Of a stretch of DNA of 64,000 nt, positions 43,701 through 46,799 are shown piece by piece. Location: positions 155,549,043 through 155,613,042 of the forward strand of contig CP136069.1 of NCBI GenBank assembly GCA_032622095.1, in the 5' to 3' direction. This DNA is from Siphonodentalium dalli (taxonomy: Eukaryota; Mollusca; Scaphopoda; Gadilida; Siphonodentaliidae). The position numbers and the translations under genes are program-made. Numbering within the stretch: the first letter of the stretch is position 1; each line of letters starts with the position of its first letter. Below the pieces are notes generated by a model. It was not told where the DNA came from, ran no database searches, and was given only the letters and a program-made list of their open reading frames with translations.

Positions 43701-44407
43701 AAAGGCGAAATTGGTTCTGAATCAGGTGTGTTCACTCATTGTTCACTGATCACTGATGTTACTATAATTGTATTCAGTGACGTTACTATCAGGTCTGGCG
43801 CATCATGCATTCACCTATTATAGTTAGATTTAACTGTTATAGTTGAATATAAATTATATGCTATTGACAAGATTGATAACAGAGGCATAACCCAAAATCA
43901 AGTAATACGAATATAGTTGAATAATAGTGTTACAGGCACGGTAGTTCGGTACTTCTTTTATTTCCCTAATGATATCACTTGAGAATGAGAGGATAAGAGG
44001 ACATTCGTTTGATCTGAATATGTTGATGAACGGACCATCGTGGCGACATATAAATCTCATTTGGAGAGGCAGATTATTTGATTTTGGATTGCAATAGTGC
44101 TGCACTGCATGTTGCATATAACAGACTTTAACCAGAGCCTGTCCATGCACAAGTTTTCGCAACATCGGAAAAAAATTGCGAGTGTTGTTTAGCAATATTC
44201 AATAATAGTTCGTTTTATTTCTTTATTGAGGAAATAGATATTACAAAAAGATGCGAGACAAGCACAAGTATTAGAGTAACGATACATTGAGACATATTTT
44301 ATTCTTGACTTACTTTTGCACACTCCCAAGTGAATTTTACTTTTCGGCCACTCTCGCACTGCTCCTATAGTTATATCTATAATATTTGAATTCAGGCTGT
44401 GACAGAC
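1661..44407 (-). CDS. Receptor-type protein tyrosine phosphatase gene with kringle, EGF, Ig and FN3 ectodomain (22 exons, partial at both ends)
   Basis: Hand-built model on the minus strand; exons are listed separately below. Every exon has an AG acceptor and GT donor and every junction keeps frame; coding total in the window is 3,393 nt or 1,131 codons. Order: unassigned segment, EGF, kringle, EGF, EGF, Ig, four FN3, R2B-type membrane-proximal domain, stalk, transmembrane helix, juxtamembrane, start of PTP domain. From family knowledge, the protein would be a type I cell-surface receptor removing phosphate from tyrosines on cytoplasmic partners, with the ectodomain binding ligands or neighbouring cells. 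The signal peptide is not found and is expected above 44.4 kb; the WPD loop and HCX5R active site are expected below position 1. The membrane-proximal and PTP sequences resemble the vertebrate PTPRK/M/T/U group, but the kringle and EGF modules do not belong to that group, so no symbol is given. Confidence 0.87.
1796..3199. other. Intron sequence, nothing recognised
   Basis: AT-rich intron between two PTP exons. I see no coding motif, RNA gene or clear repeat. Confidence 0.4.
3204..3931. mobile_element. TTAA-flanked CCCTTTCTATACTAAAT element, interrupted by a second element
   Basis: Left end TTAA-CCCTTTCTATACTAAAT, right end ATTTAGTACATAAAGGG-TTAA. Relatives occur at 54586-54842, 58661-58922 and 59805-60008. 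A different TTAA-flanked foldback (3426-3770) lies inside. Confidence 0.75.
3426..3770. mobile_element. TTAA-flanked AGGGGTAC foldback element, copy 1
   Basis: TTAA-AGGGGTACTC ... TAGTACCCCT-TTAA. The two arms are imperfect inverted repeats along nearly the full length (caacatggtaattataa against ttataattaccatgttg around the centre). Copy 2 at 56146-56510. Confidence 0.85.
4115..4345 (+). mobile_element. tRNA-derived SINE candidate
   Basis: A-box-like GCTCAGTTGGTAAGG at about 4123 and B-box-like GGTTCG at about 4190 with tRNA-like spacing, followed by a body containing gtggcctttcctccatcc. Related tail text (cctccgccca, gacgtcgcgataat) occurs at 41100-41480. No intact acceptor stem, so not a functional tRNA gene. 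Confidence 0.6.
4386..4462 (-). CDS. PTP domain exon: YDHTRVVL to DYINANYID
   Basis: 77 nt, phase 1 in and 0 out; acceptor ttttattttatttccag, donor CGAT|GTAAGT. Encodes (Y)DHTRVVLEPL, GNVHDDYINANYID, two of the most conserved tyrosine phosphatase motifs. Followed directly in frame by GYRKPKAY. Confidence 0.94.
4600..5915. repeat. 40-bp satellite, about 32 copies
   Basis: Unit atctcaagtctccaccaaat plus atacagagtatctagtgtgt. Variants are patterned: GTACGT units at the left, CAACC units in the middle, AAGACTCC units at the right. Lies in the intron between PTP exons 4386-4462 and 6903-6957. Confidence 0.97.
5916..6250. repeat. ~100-bp tandem repeat, about three copies
   Basis: Repeating ggggaagggacaatgcctgt, then tctgtacgtctatagagcat and agcgcattgggcgaggata. 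Follows the 40-bp satellite directly. Confidence 0.88.
6452..6667. mobile_element. CAGTAATGCC foldback element, copy 1
   Basis: Near-perfect palindrome from acagtaatgc to gcattactgt, flanked by TA. Arms contain ggatttagtcggaaatatgg and its complement. Small, non-coding; TA flank and CAGT ends suggest mobilisation by a Tc1/mariner-type transposase. Confidence 0.9.
6903..6957 (-). CDS. PTP domain exon with the pTyr-loop region
   Basis: 55 nt, phase 0 in and 1 out; acceptor cattgtcttgttacag, donor GTAT|GTGTGA. Encodes REHSPDETRPNGSKGHFV plus the T of a split TAT codon. With the next exon it reads KGHFV-YDHTRVVL. The family norm is KNRY, a few residues, then YDH(S/T)RV, so this exon has KGHF for KNRY and is about four residues short. 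The alternative donor GTATGT four bases earlier fails on phase. Confidence 0.72.
7095..7273 (-). CDS. Cytoplasmic juxtamembrane exon 2 (wedge region)
   Basis: 179 nt, phase 1 in and 0 out; acceptor ccttctttttcccag, donor CAAG|GTAAAT. Contains PPIKVEDLWDYIRINKEN and SEGLRREYK, equivalent to the PI-x-V-x-x-(L/F)-x-(D/E)-Y-(V/I) helix-turn-helix before the catalytic domain of receptor phosphatases. Confidence 0.9.
7302..7694. mobile_element. TTAA-flanked CCCTTTACCCAACA element, copy 1
   Basis: TTAA-CCCTTTACCCAACA ... TGTTGGCTAAAGGG-TTAA, enclosing two inverted hairpin cassettes (7452-7518 and 7601-7668). Sister copies at 23191-23573 and 35956-36330. TTAA flanks and CCC/GGG ends match piggyBac-type elements. 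Confidence 0.88.
7700..9078. other. Intron sequence, nothing recognised
   Basis: AT-rich, no coding motif or obvious repeat seen by eye. Confidence 0.4.
9079..9176 (-). CDS. Cytoplasmic juxtamembrane exon 1
   Basis: 98 nt, phase 2 in and 1 out; acceptor ttcaatttcag, donor ACAG|GTATAA. Phase forces the frame KRHLSAEREKAELPSF ... PDPDTDPSTPT; a second open frame here (KAPSIGRE...) is ruled out because it does not join in phase. LIWRKRHLS resembles the post-membrane region of R2B phosphatases. Confidence 0.83.
9624..9797. mobile_element. CAGTAATGCC foldback element, copy 2 (right end truncated)
   Basis: Left end and both arms present, but the sequence stops after gttacccataat and lacks the terminal tctgctgtggttaa ... 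ttactgt. Confidence 0.85.
9902..10013 (-). CDS. Transmembrane helix exon
   Basis: 112 nt, phase 1 in and 2 out; acceptor cgtatctttgcag, donor GGAG|GTATGT. Encodes VRAVSVAQPSNHVP followed by about 22 hydrophobic residues (VIVGVLVVFILL... to LLLIW) and a basic stop-transfer RKR completed in the next exon. The acceptor and first ~55 nt of the exon are the source of an upstream array of eight further copies. Confidence 0.92.
9957..10695 (-). repeat. ~89-bp tandem array made from the acceptor and 5' half of the transmembrane exon
   Basis: The + strand motif gaacgccgacaatt starts at 9957, 10040, 10126, 10215, 10304, 10393, 10482, 10567 and 10654 (spacing 83-89 bp). The unit at 9957 is the real exon; the others carry its acceptor (ctttgtag in place of ctttgcag) and the exon start, then run into a (TA)n stretch with no donor. 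Most copies have a 4-base expansion (cccatgcaa for ctcag), shifting frame, and the reading from a copy acceptor ends in the TAG of the next acceptor. Confidence 0.93.
11156..11198 (-). CDS. Extracellular stalk exon
   Basis: 43 nt, phase 0 in and 1 out; acceptor ttttccttttccag, donor CTAG|GTAAGT, both strong. Encodes TQRQSFVKTESPVL. It supplies exactly the phase change (0 to 1) needed between the 12.5 kb and transmembrane exons. Confidence 0.8.
12234..12475. mobile_element. TTAA-flanked CCCTTTGAGTGCCAGG element
   Basis: CTAA-CCCTTTGAGTGCCAGG ... CCTGGCACTCAAAGGG-TTAA around one hairpin cassette (12281-12347). Its termini differ from the CCCTTTACCC elements beyond the first six bases, yet the cassette is the same. 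Confidence 0.82.
12523..12787 (-). CDS. Membrane-proximal domain, second part (R2B-type)
   Basis: 265 nt, phase 2 in and 0 out; acceptor tctctttttgcag, donor GGG|GTGAGT. Contains FYRVIVERI, RAYVAAQL, FVVGDNKTYGGYYNAPL and HEYTIWFGAF. The Y-x-A-A-x-L, VGD-x-x-TY-x-G, N-x-PL, Y-x-I-x-F series is the membrane-proximal block of PTPRK/M/T/U-like and many invertebrate receptor phosphatases. This is the strongest ectodomain link to the phosphatase family. Confidence 0.92.
12896..13350. mobile_element. TTAA-flanked AGGCCCACTTAATTTTCG element, copy 1
   Basis: TTAA-AGGCCCACTTAATTTTCGA ... TCGAAAATTAAGTTGGCAT-TTAA with longer subterminal inverted homology (tatacaacatattccatatt and its complement). Copy 2 at 19171-19582 shares the interior (ggggaagtcttgg, cttggtggacactcct). 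Confidence 0.85.
13598..13688 (-). CDS. Membrane-proximal domain, first part
   Basis: 91 nt, phase 1 in and 2 out; acceptor ttctttcgacag, donor TCAG|GTTAGA (weak but fixed by phase). Reads PEPPKTPQVKK, then ISITVDIS and GDESI. The split codon AG+C gives S, so the junction reads GDESIS-FYRVIVE, matching the GPIS-x-Y-x-(V/I)-(V/I)-V-E pattern of R2B receptor phosphatases. Confidence 0.83.
13740..14076. repeat. Fragments of two dispersed families
   Basis: 13748-13815 resembles the ggcttcgg ... gtcgaggaac part of the element at 42689. 13930-14040 resembles the interior of the CTTTCTATAC family (gagtagttccc, aataaattcgacaaacgac). Confidence 0.5.
14081..14302. mobile_element. CAGTAATGCC foldback element, copy 3
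   Basis: Complete palindrome of about 220 bp. It is bracketed by ~35-bp imperfect direct repeats (ccttctgcactattatctgt at about 14040 and ccttctgcacttgtattatc at 14303). Confidence 0.9.
14812..14985 (+). mobile_element. hAT-like terminal fragment rich in TAATC/GATTA
   Basis: Begins cagggttggggtaatcg and then repeats taatc, gattac and aatcgattac many times. A CAGGGTTGGGGTAATC start with dense subterminal TAATC motifs is characteristic of some hAT elements. No opposite end identified, so it is called a fragment. Confidence 0.5.
15475..15673 (-). CDS. FN3 domain 4, second half
   Basis: 199 nt, phase 0 in and 1 out, 66 codons; acceptor ttccctgttgtag, donor CCAG|GTCAGT. Contains YTFTDLVPATMYSCEIAAS, STSHGSG and SAWTEPP, the FN3 E-F-G region. 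G plus AC of the next exon gives D in TEPPDPEPP. Confidence 0.87.
15716..16100. repeat. GCAGAATGAGGTCCCCATAG repeat, copy 1
   Basis: Ends gcagaatgaggtcc..tagggtgaattta and the inverted form ctctgggacatcattctt; interior gaagttcccaagttgaagtt and aaacttcccggaaggg. Relatives at 53870-54145 and 54880-55215. Confidence 0.72.
16381..16595. mobile_element. CAGTAATGCC foldback element, copy 4
   Basis: acagtaatggtctaaat ... ttagagcgttactgt, TA-flanked, near-perfect palindrome with the usual ggatttggtcggaaatatga arm. Confidence 0.88.
16741..16905. repeat. GC-rich inverted repeat of GCGCCGAAAGCGACAAAA motifs
   Basis: Left arm aatggcgctttcggtgcgcg, middle gcgccgaaagcgacaaaat, right arm ttttgtcgctttcggcgctt then actaatggcgca. 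Very CpG-rich in an AT-rich intron, about 40 bp past the donor of the FN3-4 exon. Confidence 0.85.
16943..17049 (-). CDS. FN3 domain 4, first half
   Basis: 107 nt, phase 1 in and 0 out, 35 codons; acceptor attcccttccag, donor ACG|GTGAGA. Reads VPGPVRQFRNV, SLELDWHEPERHNGELLAYT: FN3 strands A to C with the core tryptophan. Joined to the next exon it gives LLAYT-ITCDP. A GC-rich inverted repeat starts about 40 bp after the donor. Confidence 0.88.
17050..18660. other. Intron sequence, nothing recognised
   Basis: No coding motif seen. A short run of cacattaccccctctca-like repeats lies at 18590-18665 next to the hairpin cassette. Confidence 0.4.
18671..18738. repeat. Solitary hairpin cassette (CCAATGCATTCTCTTATATA)
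   Basis: ccaatgcattctcttatata, then cgagtcgaccataggtcgcc, then the complement back to gcattgg. Here it lacks the terminal inverted repeats seen around the other copies. Confidence 0.88.
19171..19582. mobile_element. TTAA-flanked AGGCCCACTTAATTTTCG element, copy 2
   Basis: TTAA-AGGCCCACTTAATTTTCGA ... TCGAAAATTAAGTGGGCCT-TTAA. Clean termini confirm the element boundaries inferred for copy 1. Confidence 0.88.
19985..20031 (-). pseudogene. Partial tandem duplicate of the FN3-3 terminal exon with its donor site
   Basis: The + strand text from gacataggtggtctactcac through ttgctct is present here and again around 20063-20120, with point differences (gtcatcatcgacaggg against gtgatcaccgacatgg). The copy keeps the donor (CCCCCTTCAG side) but has lost the acceptor and the DAGPG half, running into a TTATTA repeat. 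It cannot be a normal exon but could act as a decoy donor. Confidence 0.7.
20085..20154 (-). CDS. FN3 domain 3, last strand
   Basis: 70 nt, phase 0 in and 1 out, 23 codons; acceptor ttttttgcacag, donor GGGG|GTGAGT. VQAINDAGPGQES is the classic FN3 F-G loop and strand G; ends VITAEG. The last G plus TC of the next exon gives AEGVPGPV. The 3' half of this exon and its donor are duplicated just downstream at about 19985-20031. Confidence 0.88.
20644..20867 (-). CDS. FN3 domain 3, main part
   Basis: 224 nt, phase 1 in and 0 out, 74 codons; acceptor tattttcag, donor CGG|GTGAGT. Contains PPKPRQL, SITVKWDAPEHKG, MGYKVYYW and IPNLQPYTKYQIR, a textbook FN3 B-C-E-F core. Splices to the short 20.1 kb exon to give KYQIR-VQAIN. 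Confidence 0.9.
21246..21440. mobile_element. Rearranged CAGTAATGCC foldback (copy 5) joined to a hairpin-cassette relative
   Basis: 21246-21365 keeps both outer ends of the foldback but has lost most of the left arm. 21385-21440 reads gccagtgcattctcttatat with a diverged loop (gcttcccataggaaac), a distant relative of the hairpin cassette. Confidence 0.65.
21715..21955 (-). CDS. FN3 domain 2, second half
   Basis: 241 nt, phase 0 in and 1 out, 80 codons; acceptor atttttcgtag, donor ACAG|GTAAGC. Contains VVSYLLYITS, LVVPGLRPETRYCVMIRYKT (strand E-F Y-x-V core) and a CLETPIT end. The G of the donor codon plus CT of the next exon gives the A of TPITAPPKP, a typical FN3-to-FN3 linker. Confidence 0.88.
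21956..23185. other. Intron sequence, nothing recognised
   Basis: AT-rich; no coding motif or clear repeat before the TTAA element at 23191. Confidence 0.4.
23191..23573. mobile_element. TTAA-flanked CCCTTTACCCAACA element, copy 2
   Basis: TTAA-CTCTTTACCCAACA ... TGTTGGGTAAAGGC-TTAA; two hairpin cassettes at 23339-23405 and 23480-23547. Nearly the same interior as 7302-7694. Confidence 0.88.
23987..24072 (-). CDS. FN3 domain 2, first half
   Basis: 86 nt, phase 1 in and 0 out, 28 codons; acceptor ttctacttccag, donor ACA|GTAAGT. Reads EPTQGAA and ends SSLTELTITWT, the strand B-C core tryptophan of FN3, then splices in frame to the 21.7 kb exon (TWT-DAPQ). Confidence 0.83.
24600..26400. repeat. 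Intron with short dispersed repeats and poly-G tracts
   Basis: The phrase gtgctataaggtcgtaa occurs at 24667 and 24836 and degenerately at about 24926. ataaggattaactgtcatg (about 25698) recurs inverted at about 25785. Poly-G runs lie near 24452 and 26130. No coding motif. Confidence 0.5.
26428..26760 (-). CDS. Fibronectin type III domain 1 (single exon) of the receptor phosphatase
   Basis: 333 nt, phase 1-1, 110 whole codons; acceptor cactttacag, donor GCGG|GTGAGT. FN3 signatures are RRPPMLSE, LTVEWRKW (strand B-C tryptophan), WYNLYVRA, FTIPNLYPNKDYAIYIVT (the L-P-x-T/D-x-Y region before strand F) and EGRPAP. This is the only FN3 in the gene encoded by one exon; the later ones are split by a phase 0 intron. 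Confidence 0.87.
27222..27512 (-). CDS. Ig-like domain exon of the receptor phosphatase
   Basis: 291 nt, phase 1-1, 96 whole codons; acceptor ttaatttcag, donor TTTG|GTGAGT. Paired cysteines FNCTVSAFP and ERYNCNIIGKAGT fit the B and F strands of an Ig fold; GKAGTTSMTVAAEV fits strand G. The core tryptophan normally found after the first cysteine is not evident, so this is a divergent Ig or Ig-like domain. NCT is a potential N-glycosylation site. Confidence 0.8.
27513..28626. other. Intron sequence, nothing recognised
   Basis: AT-rich, no coding or RNA motif seen. Confidence 0.35.
28627..28757. repeat. ~62-bp tandem duplication
   Basis: acaacttcatagtattgtaa, then ctctgtgtgagaagacacaa, present twice with a third partial start. 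Confidence 0.8.
28840..29345 (+). repeat. AGGGCCATAACTC repeat, three ~140-bp units with a GACA/GGAC tail
   Basis: aaagggccataactcc at about 28841, 28986 and 29138, each followed by ggatcaaacccatattcgaa. Then a cagacaga/cggacgga microsatellite (29280-29325). This family is common in bivalve and other marine invertebrate genomes. Confidence 0.85.
30573..30719 (-). CDS. EGF-like exon 3 of the receptor phosphatase
   Basis: 147 nt, phase 1-1, 48 whole codons; acceptor ttgattttacag, donor CCAG|GTAAGA. Contains CPANTYGWVC, KKCNC, CDRFTG and CECGRGYFNPPYC. Spliced on to the Ig exon it reads PYCEP-V-TPPR, so the last EGF abuts the Ig domain. Confidence 0.86.
31094..31307. mobile_element. CAGTAATGCC foldback element, copy 6
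   Basis: Complete palindrome, TA-flanked (tatacagtaatgcc ... ggcattactgtaca). Confidence 0.9.
31748..32183. mobile_element. TA-flanked foldback element with TCAAATCCAGTCGTAAGTC ends, copy 2
   Basis: Same ends and interior as 1199-1604, but both hairpin cassettes are intact (31788-31854, 32075-32142). Ends 124 bp from the EGF-2 exon. Confidence 0.88.
32307..32447 (-). CDS. EGF-like exon 2 of the receptor phosphatase
   Basis: 141 nt, phase 1-1, 46 whole codons; acceptor ttgatttcag, donor ACAC|GTACGT. Contains CPIGRFGENC, CHCKDPDETC, GICNRSKC and GWTGYDC, an eight-cysteine laminin/MEGF-type EGF pattern. It directly follows the kringle module in the spliced order. Confidence 0.87.
32700..33290. 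repeat. GGTCAA/TTGACC-rich repeat block, copy 1
   Basis: Several ~110-bp degenerate units with cgggtcaaat, tgacattcaaaa, ggtcaaatcggg and ttttgtcccgggag. Same family, inverted, as 57896-58490. Confidence 0.75.
33455..34830 (+). repeat. Degenerate repeats of a dispersed family (ttgaagtacctacg ... gataaactgg type)
   Basis: About four partial copies (starts near 33460, 33720, 33870, 34560) share phrases such as gaaagttgaagt / gaaaggtgaaat, ctggcgacaatg / ctggcgaccatt, gatagctcccatct / gatagctctcatct and agatcaatat. Weakly like the interior of the 42689 element. No intact frame. Confidence 0.5.
34815..35140. repeat. ~170-bp tandem duplication with a 3'-UTR-like end
   Basis: aaagatttttaccttaatat ... 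cactgagtcatctttgtcat appears at 34820 and again at 34990. Between them is aataaagttgaattcctt, a polyadenylation-like signal; possibly a retroposed 3' end. Confidence 0.7.
35956..36330. mobile_element. TTAA-flanked CCCTTTACCCAACA element, copy 3
   Basis: TTAA-CCCTTTACCCAACA ... TGTTGGGTAAAGGG-TTAA with perfect TTAA flanks; hairpin cassettes at 36105-36172 and 36238-36303. Confidence 0.9.
36725..36990 (-). pseudogene. LINE ORF2 C-terminal fragment
   Basis: Open frame on the minus strand reading STFILGISGKEN, NLILKRYIYNNKF and HHFERDW and ending KDKTP-stop. An ILG ... N-x-x-I-L-x-(A)KR(Y/F)IY ... W pattern is typical of the region after the reverse transcriptase in many non-LTR elements. Only this 3' portion is present. 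It lies about 50 bp below the kringle exon. Confidence 0.66.
37042..37287 (-). CDS. Kringle domain exon of the receptor phosphatase
   Basis: 246 nt, phase 1-1, 81 whole codons, the usual size of a kringle. Acceptor ccttgttacag, donor TGTG|GTAAGT. Six cysteines sit in kringle spacing (DRC, KQC, NYC, PWC, GNC, REC), and the hallmarks QKW, NYCR and KPWCYT followed by WGNC are present. From family knowledge, kringles are disulfide-locked binding modules of plasminogen, HGF, ROR and MuSK proteins. The phase joins the EGF exons on both sides (Q-L-A/D-R-C upstream, R-E-C-E-C-P downstream). LINE fragments lie close on both sides but do not interrupt the frame. Confidence 0.92.
37338..37520 (+). pseudogene. 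Second LINE ORF2 C-terminal fragment, opposite strand
   Basis: Reads LIPQVWNCLNAS, FKKSITNNLLSQYSSD. The P-x-(I/V)WN-x-L ... FKK-x-(L/I)...LLSQY pattern matches the extreme C-terminus of Jockey/CR1-type non-LTR reverse transcriptases. Only about 60 codons remain. It starts 50 bp above the kringle exon. Confidence 0.6.
37550..40430. other. Intron sequence, nothing recognised
   Basis: AT-rich with no coding motif I can support; small open frames have no recognisable residues. Confidence 0.35.
40430..41520. mobile_element. Cluster of SINE-like fragments
   Basis: 40437-40500 and 41236-41300 share cgtgycaaatagtcagac-like text and aacaagtct ... cattgacagtgat. 41030-41190 and 41330-41500 share gggcaagttt, gtgcaataatgtgatt / gaaataatgtgatt, a cctcc/cttcatctg-ccatag tail and gactaaaa-cgacg. 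A poly-G run sits at 41363. Confidence 0.55.
41530..42680. other. Intron sequence, nothing recognised
   Basis: No coding motif or clear repeat seen. Confidence 0.35.
42689..43327. mobile_element. TTAA-flanked AGGTACTCAATCCGATT element
   Basis: TTAA-AGGTACTCAATCCGATT ... AATCGGATTGAATACCT-TTAA; about 640 bp with no transposase frame. Ends 200 bp before the EGF-1 exon. A degenerate relative is at 636-1090. Confidence 0.87.
43528..43686 (-). CDS. EGF-like exon 1 of the receptor phosphatase
   Basis: 159 nt, phase 1-1, 52 whole codons. Acceptor tctacttacag, donor CTGG|GTACGT. Contains CPDGTFGYLC, CRCRGNSVC and GYWGTGC: the closely spaced cysteine pattern of the laminin/MEGF-like EGF modules seen in MEGF10, Tie and invertebrate receptor phosphatases. 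A symmetric 1-1 exon encoding a whole module can be inserted or skipped without changing frame. Confidence 0.85.
44314..44407 (-). CDS. Candidate upstream exon of the receptor phosphatase gene, unassigned domain
   Basis: Acceptor tcatgcag before 44407 and a strong donor AAAA|GTAAGTCA after 44314. It is open in one frame only (31 codons, phase 0 in, phase 1 out), ending in HLGVCK, and the phase matches the next EGF exon. The residues (one W, two C) do not let me name a domain. The polypyrimidine tract is poor, so this could be a chance fit; the strong donor and the phase agreement are the main support. Confidence 0.42.
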
Positions 44408-45560
44408 CTGCATGACTATAGGGTCTTCATTTGAATGGGCGATAGTGGTTGAAATTTAGACTGCATCTCGTAGTCAGAACAAATCCCCAGGCGCAAGAAC
44501 TTCCACTAATAGGAAGTTTTTCGGTTCCAACAGATTTTTAAGTTTTGTTAGGTGCCAAAAAAAAAGCCGAAATATCACATATGATATACAATGTCAACGT
44601 TATGCTTTCATGACCAACAGCTGGGATCAGCTCATGTTACTGGTGTTTTAAGTATTGCATTGATACTATGTATTGAGCTGCATTGCATGGACTGTGTTAG
44701 TACACATACATGGTACACATATGCAATTGGGGTCCAATTATTAAGTTTGAATCGTCCAACCTTTTGCGGATGGTATTTGCGTCTTCTATTTCCTGTGTTA
44801 TTTTTTCTCGACTAGTACCTCAATGTGTTTATTGTGTGTAAGTTCTAATCAAATACACCTATATGTTCGGCAAATCTCCCAATTTATAATATTTCAGCAA
44901 CAACAGGATATATATGTTTAAGTCATTGTCTTTGAAGCGCCACATATTGCAGCTAGGTTTTGGTTGCGCAATCTCCACCTACTTTCCTTGTCCGCAATTT
45001 CGTATCCCATAAAGTGATAGTAGCTCCGTCTATAAACATGTCTAATATTTTAGGAATACTTAATCAGTGCGACGATATTAAACCTGGAATAATCTACATT
45101 GTAACAACGCGCCTATAGTACTTGTGGTCAGTGAAAGTCCGCCACGGGCTTCCAAATCCAAACTTCCAATATCAGACAGTTTGTAGAAACTCAAACTATC
45201 GTATCACTCTGAGTCTATTTTCAGTTTGAAATTTCTAACTGCCATTAAAATCAGGCATGACATTTAAAATCGCTGATATAGTTTACCAAAGTTCGGATGA
45301 GACACATCGCTACGCCACTGGTTTTGGTATTATCTATGAAAGCCCCTGCTTGTGATGTGTGGCAATCCGTTTCCGGTTTATCATTTTAGCAATATTCAGA
45401 ATGAAATTGATCTGACTGGACATCTCTCATTCAGATACTTTAATTATGTCTGATGTCCGCAGTTATCGACCTTGAATCTTTTTCCCGGTGTCCGTTGGGA
45501 TCATGATGTCTCAGATAGCTTTACATGATCACGTCTGTCAAATATCATAAGTTAACATCA
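44408..45560. other. Nothing recognised
   Basis: Presumed intron or 5' flank of the phosphatase gene; no supported feature. Confidence 0.35.
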
Positions 45561-45561
45561 C

Positions 45562-45702
45562 TGTTTATCGAACTCGAGATAGCATCTGTCTGGACGCGTG
45601 CACGTCTGGTCGATGACCAACTCTGTAATGTAAAGGAGTCGCCTTCGGCCATCGAACCATATCCGATTGTTGGTGTGGATGTATAGCTCTGCATGGGTGG
45701 TA
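45562..45702 (-). CDS. Weak candidate exon, uncertain frame
   Basis: After a pyrimidine-rich stretch and acceptor ccacccatgcag, two minus-strand frames stay open. One reads LYIHTNNRIWFDGRRRLLYI, then LEFDKQ and a stop, as a 3'-terminal exon would. The other ends NSD before a possible GTTAAC donor and would be in phase with the 44.3 kb exon. Neither matches a family I know; it may be chance. Confidence 0.22.
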
Positions 45703-45924
45703 GTCGACACAAGGGGTGACGGTTAATAAGTGAGGCAACCATTGCAACCATTAATAAAGTAAATTAGAATATATAATCATGAATGTTTCATATCGATAAT
45801 GTATTTTCTTCAAATCGTTCGGTTTAGCCAAAGACCTCTATATTGCGATATTGACAATTCATGATATAAAACGCTACGGTACGTTTTCTTAACAGCGTCA
45901 TTATTTCACACCAACGTCACACGG

Positions 45925-46036
45925 TGCAGCTAAATCAGCAGGGCACACCAATATCATAGCTAAATCAGCAGGGCACACCAATATCATAGCTAAATCAGCA
46001 GGGCACACCAATATCATAGCAAATTAGCAGGACAAA
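45925..46036. repeat. 30-bp tandem repeat, about 3.5 copies
   Basis: Unit agctaaatcagcagggcaca plus ccaatatcat; the first three are identical and the last is diverged. Confidence 0.93.
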
Positions 46037-46189
46037 GCCAGGGGAGCATGGCGACAGTTTCTGCATGAGTTCGCATAACGCCGTGATATCGTACAGCTGC
46101 TGAAACGACGATAAACCACAATAACCCCATAATATTTCCTCACCAGTGAGACAATAAATGCAGACACCAATGACTATCTCCTCACCCTC

Positions 46190-46790
46190 GACTCGTCCTC
46201 GAGACACTATTATGCGGACACTATTTTTTCATCCGCGTTGGGATATCAGCGAACACTATTTTCACACCCGGGATACTATTTGTGAACACCGTTACTCACA
46301 CGTGGTTGAACACTATCATGCTATGTGTCTGCACCAATTCTCACCCTTGGCGGAACACTATGTGTGAACACCGTTTGCTCATCCCTGGTGGGGCACTATT
46401 TGTGGACACATGTACTCACCCGTGGTGGCATTTTATGATGTGGACCGCGCTATTTTCTCTCAACTGCACAATGGTGGACTACATGTTTCTGATCCGTGTG
46501 GGAAATTATTTGTGTGCACCAATTATCACCCGTGGTTGGACACTATTTGTGTACACCAATTCTCACCCGTGGCGTGACACTATTTGTGCACACCATTTGC
46601 TCATCCCTGATGGGACACTATTTGTGAACATCATGCATGTACTCACCCGTGCATGGTGGAACACAATGTATGTGCATGGACTGTACTATATTCGCTCAAC
46701 TGCACAATGATGGACAATATGTTTTACTTACACTCGTTTCTTATCCGTGGTTGGACACTATATATGAGCATATAGGGAGACTATTTTCAC
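46190..46790. repeat. Degenerate ~45-50 bp minisatellite
   Basis: A dozen or more imperfect copies of cacccgtggtgggacactat plus ttgtgaacacc. Open frames over it are a by-product of the repeat. Confidence 0.85.
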
Positions 46791-46799
46791 TCGTCACAG

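Noticed and set aside
43854-44195. 113-codon minus-strand frame between two receptor exons
   Set aside because: Looks mildly protein-like (RFICRHDGPFINIF) but has no clear donor in the right phase, and including it would break the phase-consistent junction between 44314 and 43686.
46282-46710. 142-codon plus-strand frame
   Set aside because: Explained by the degenerate ~48-bp minisatellite.
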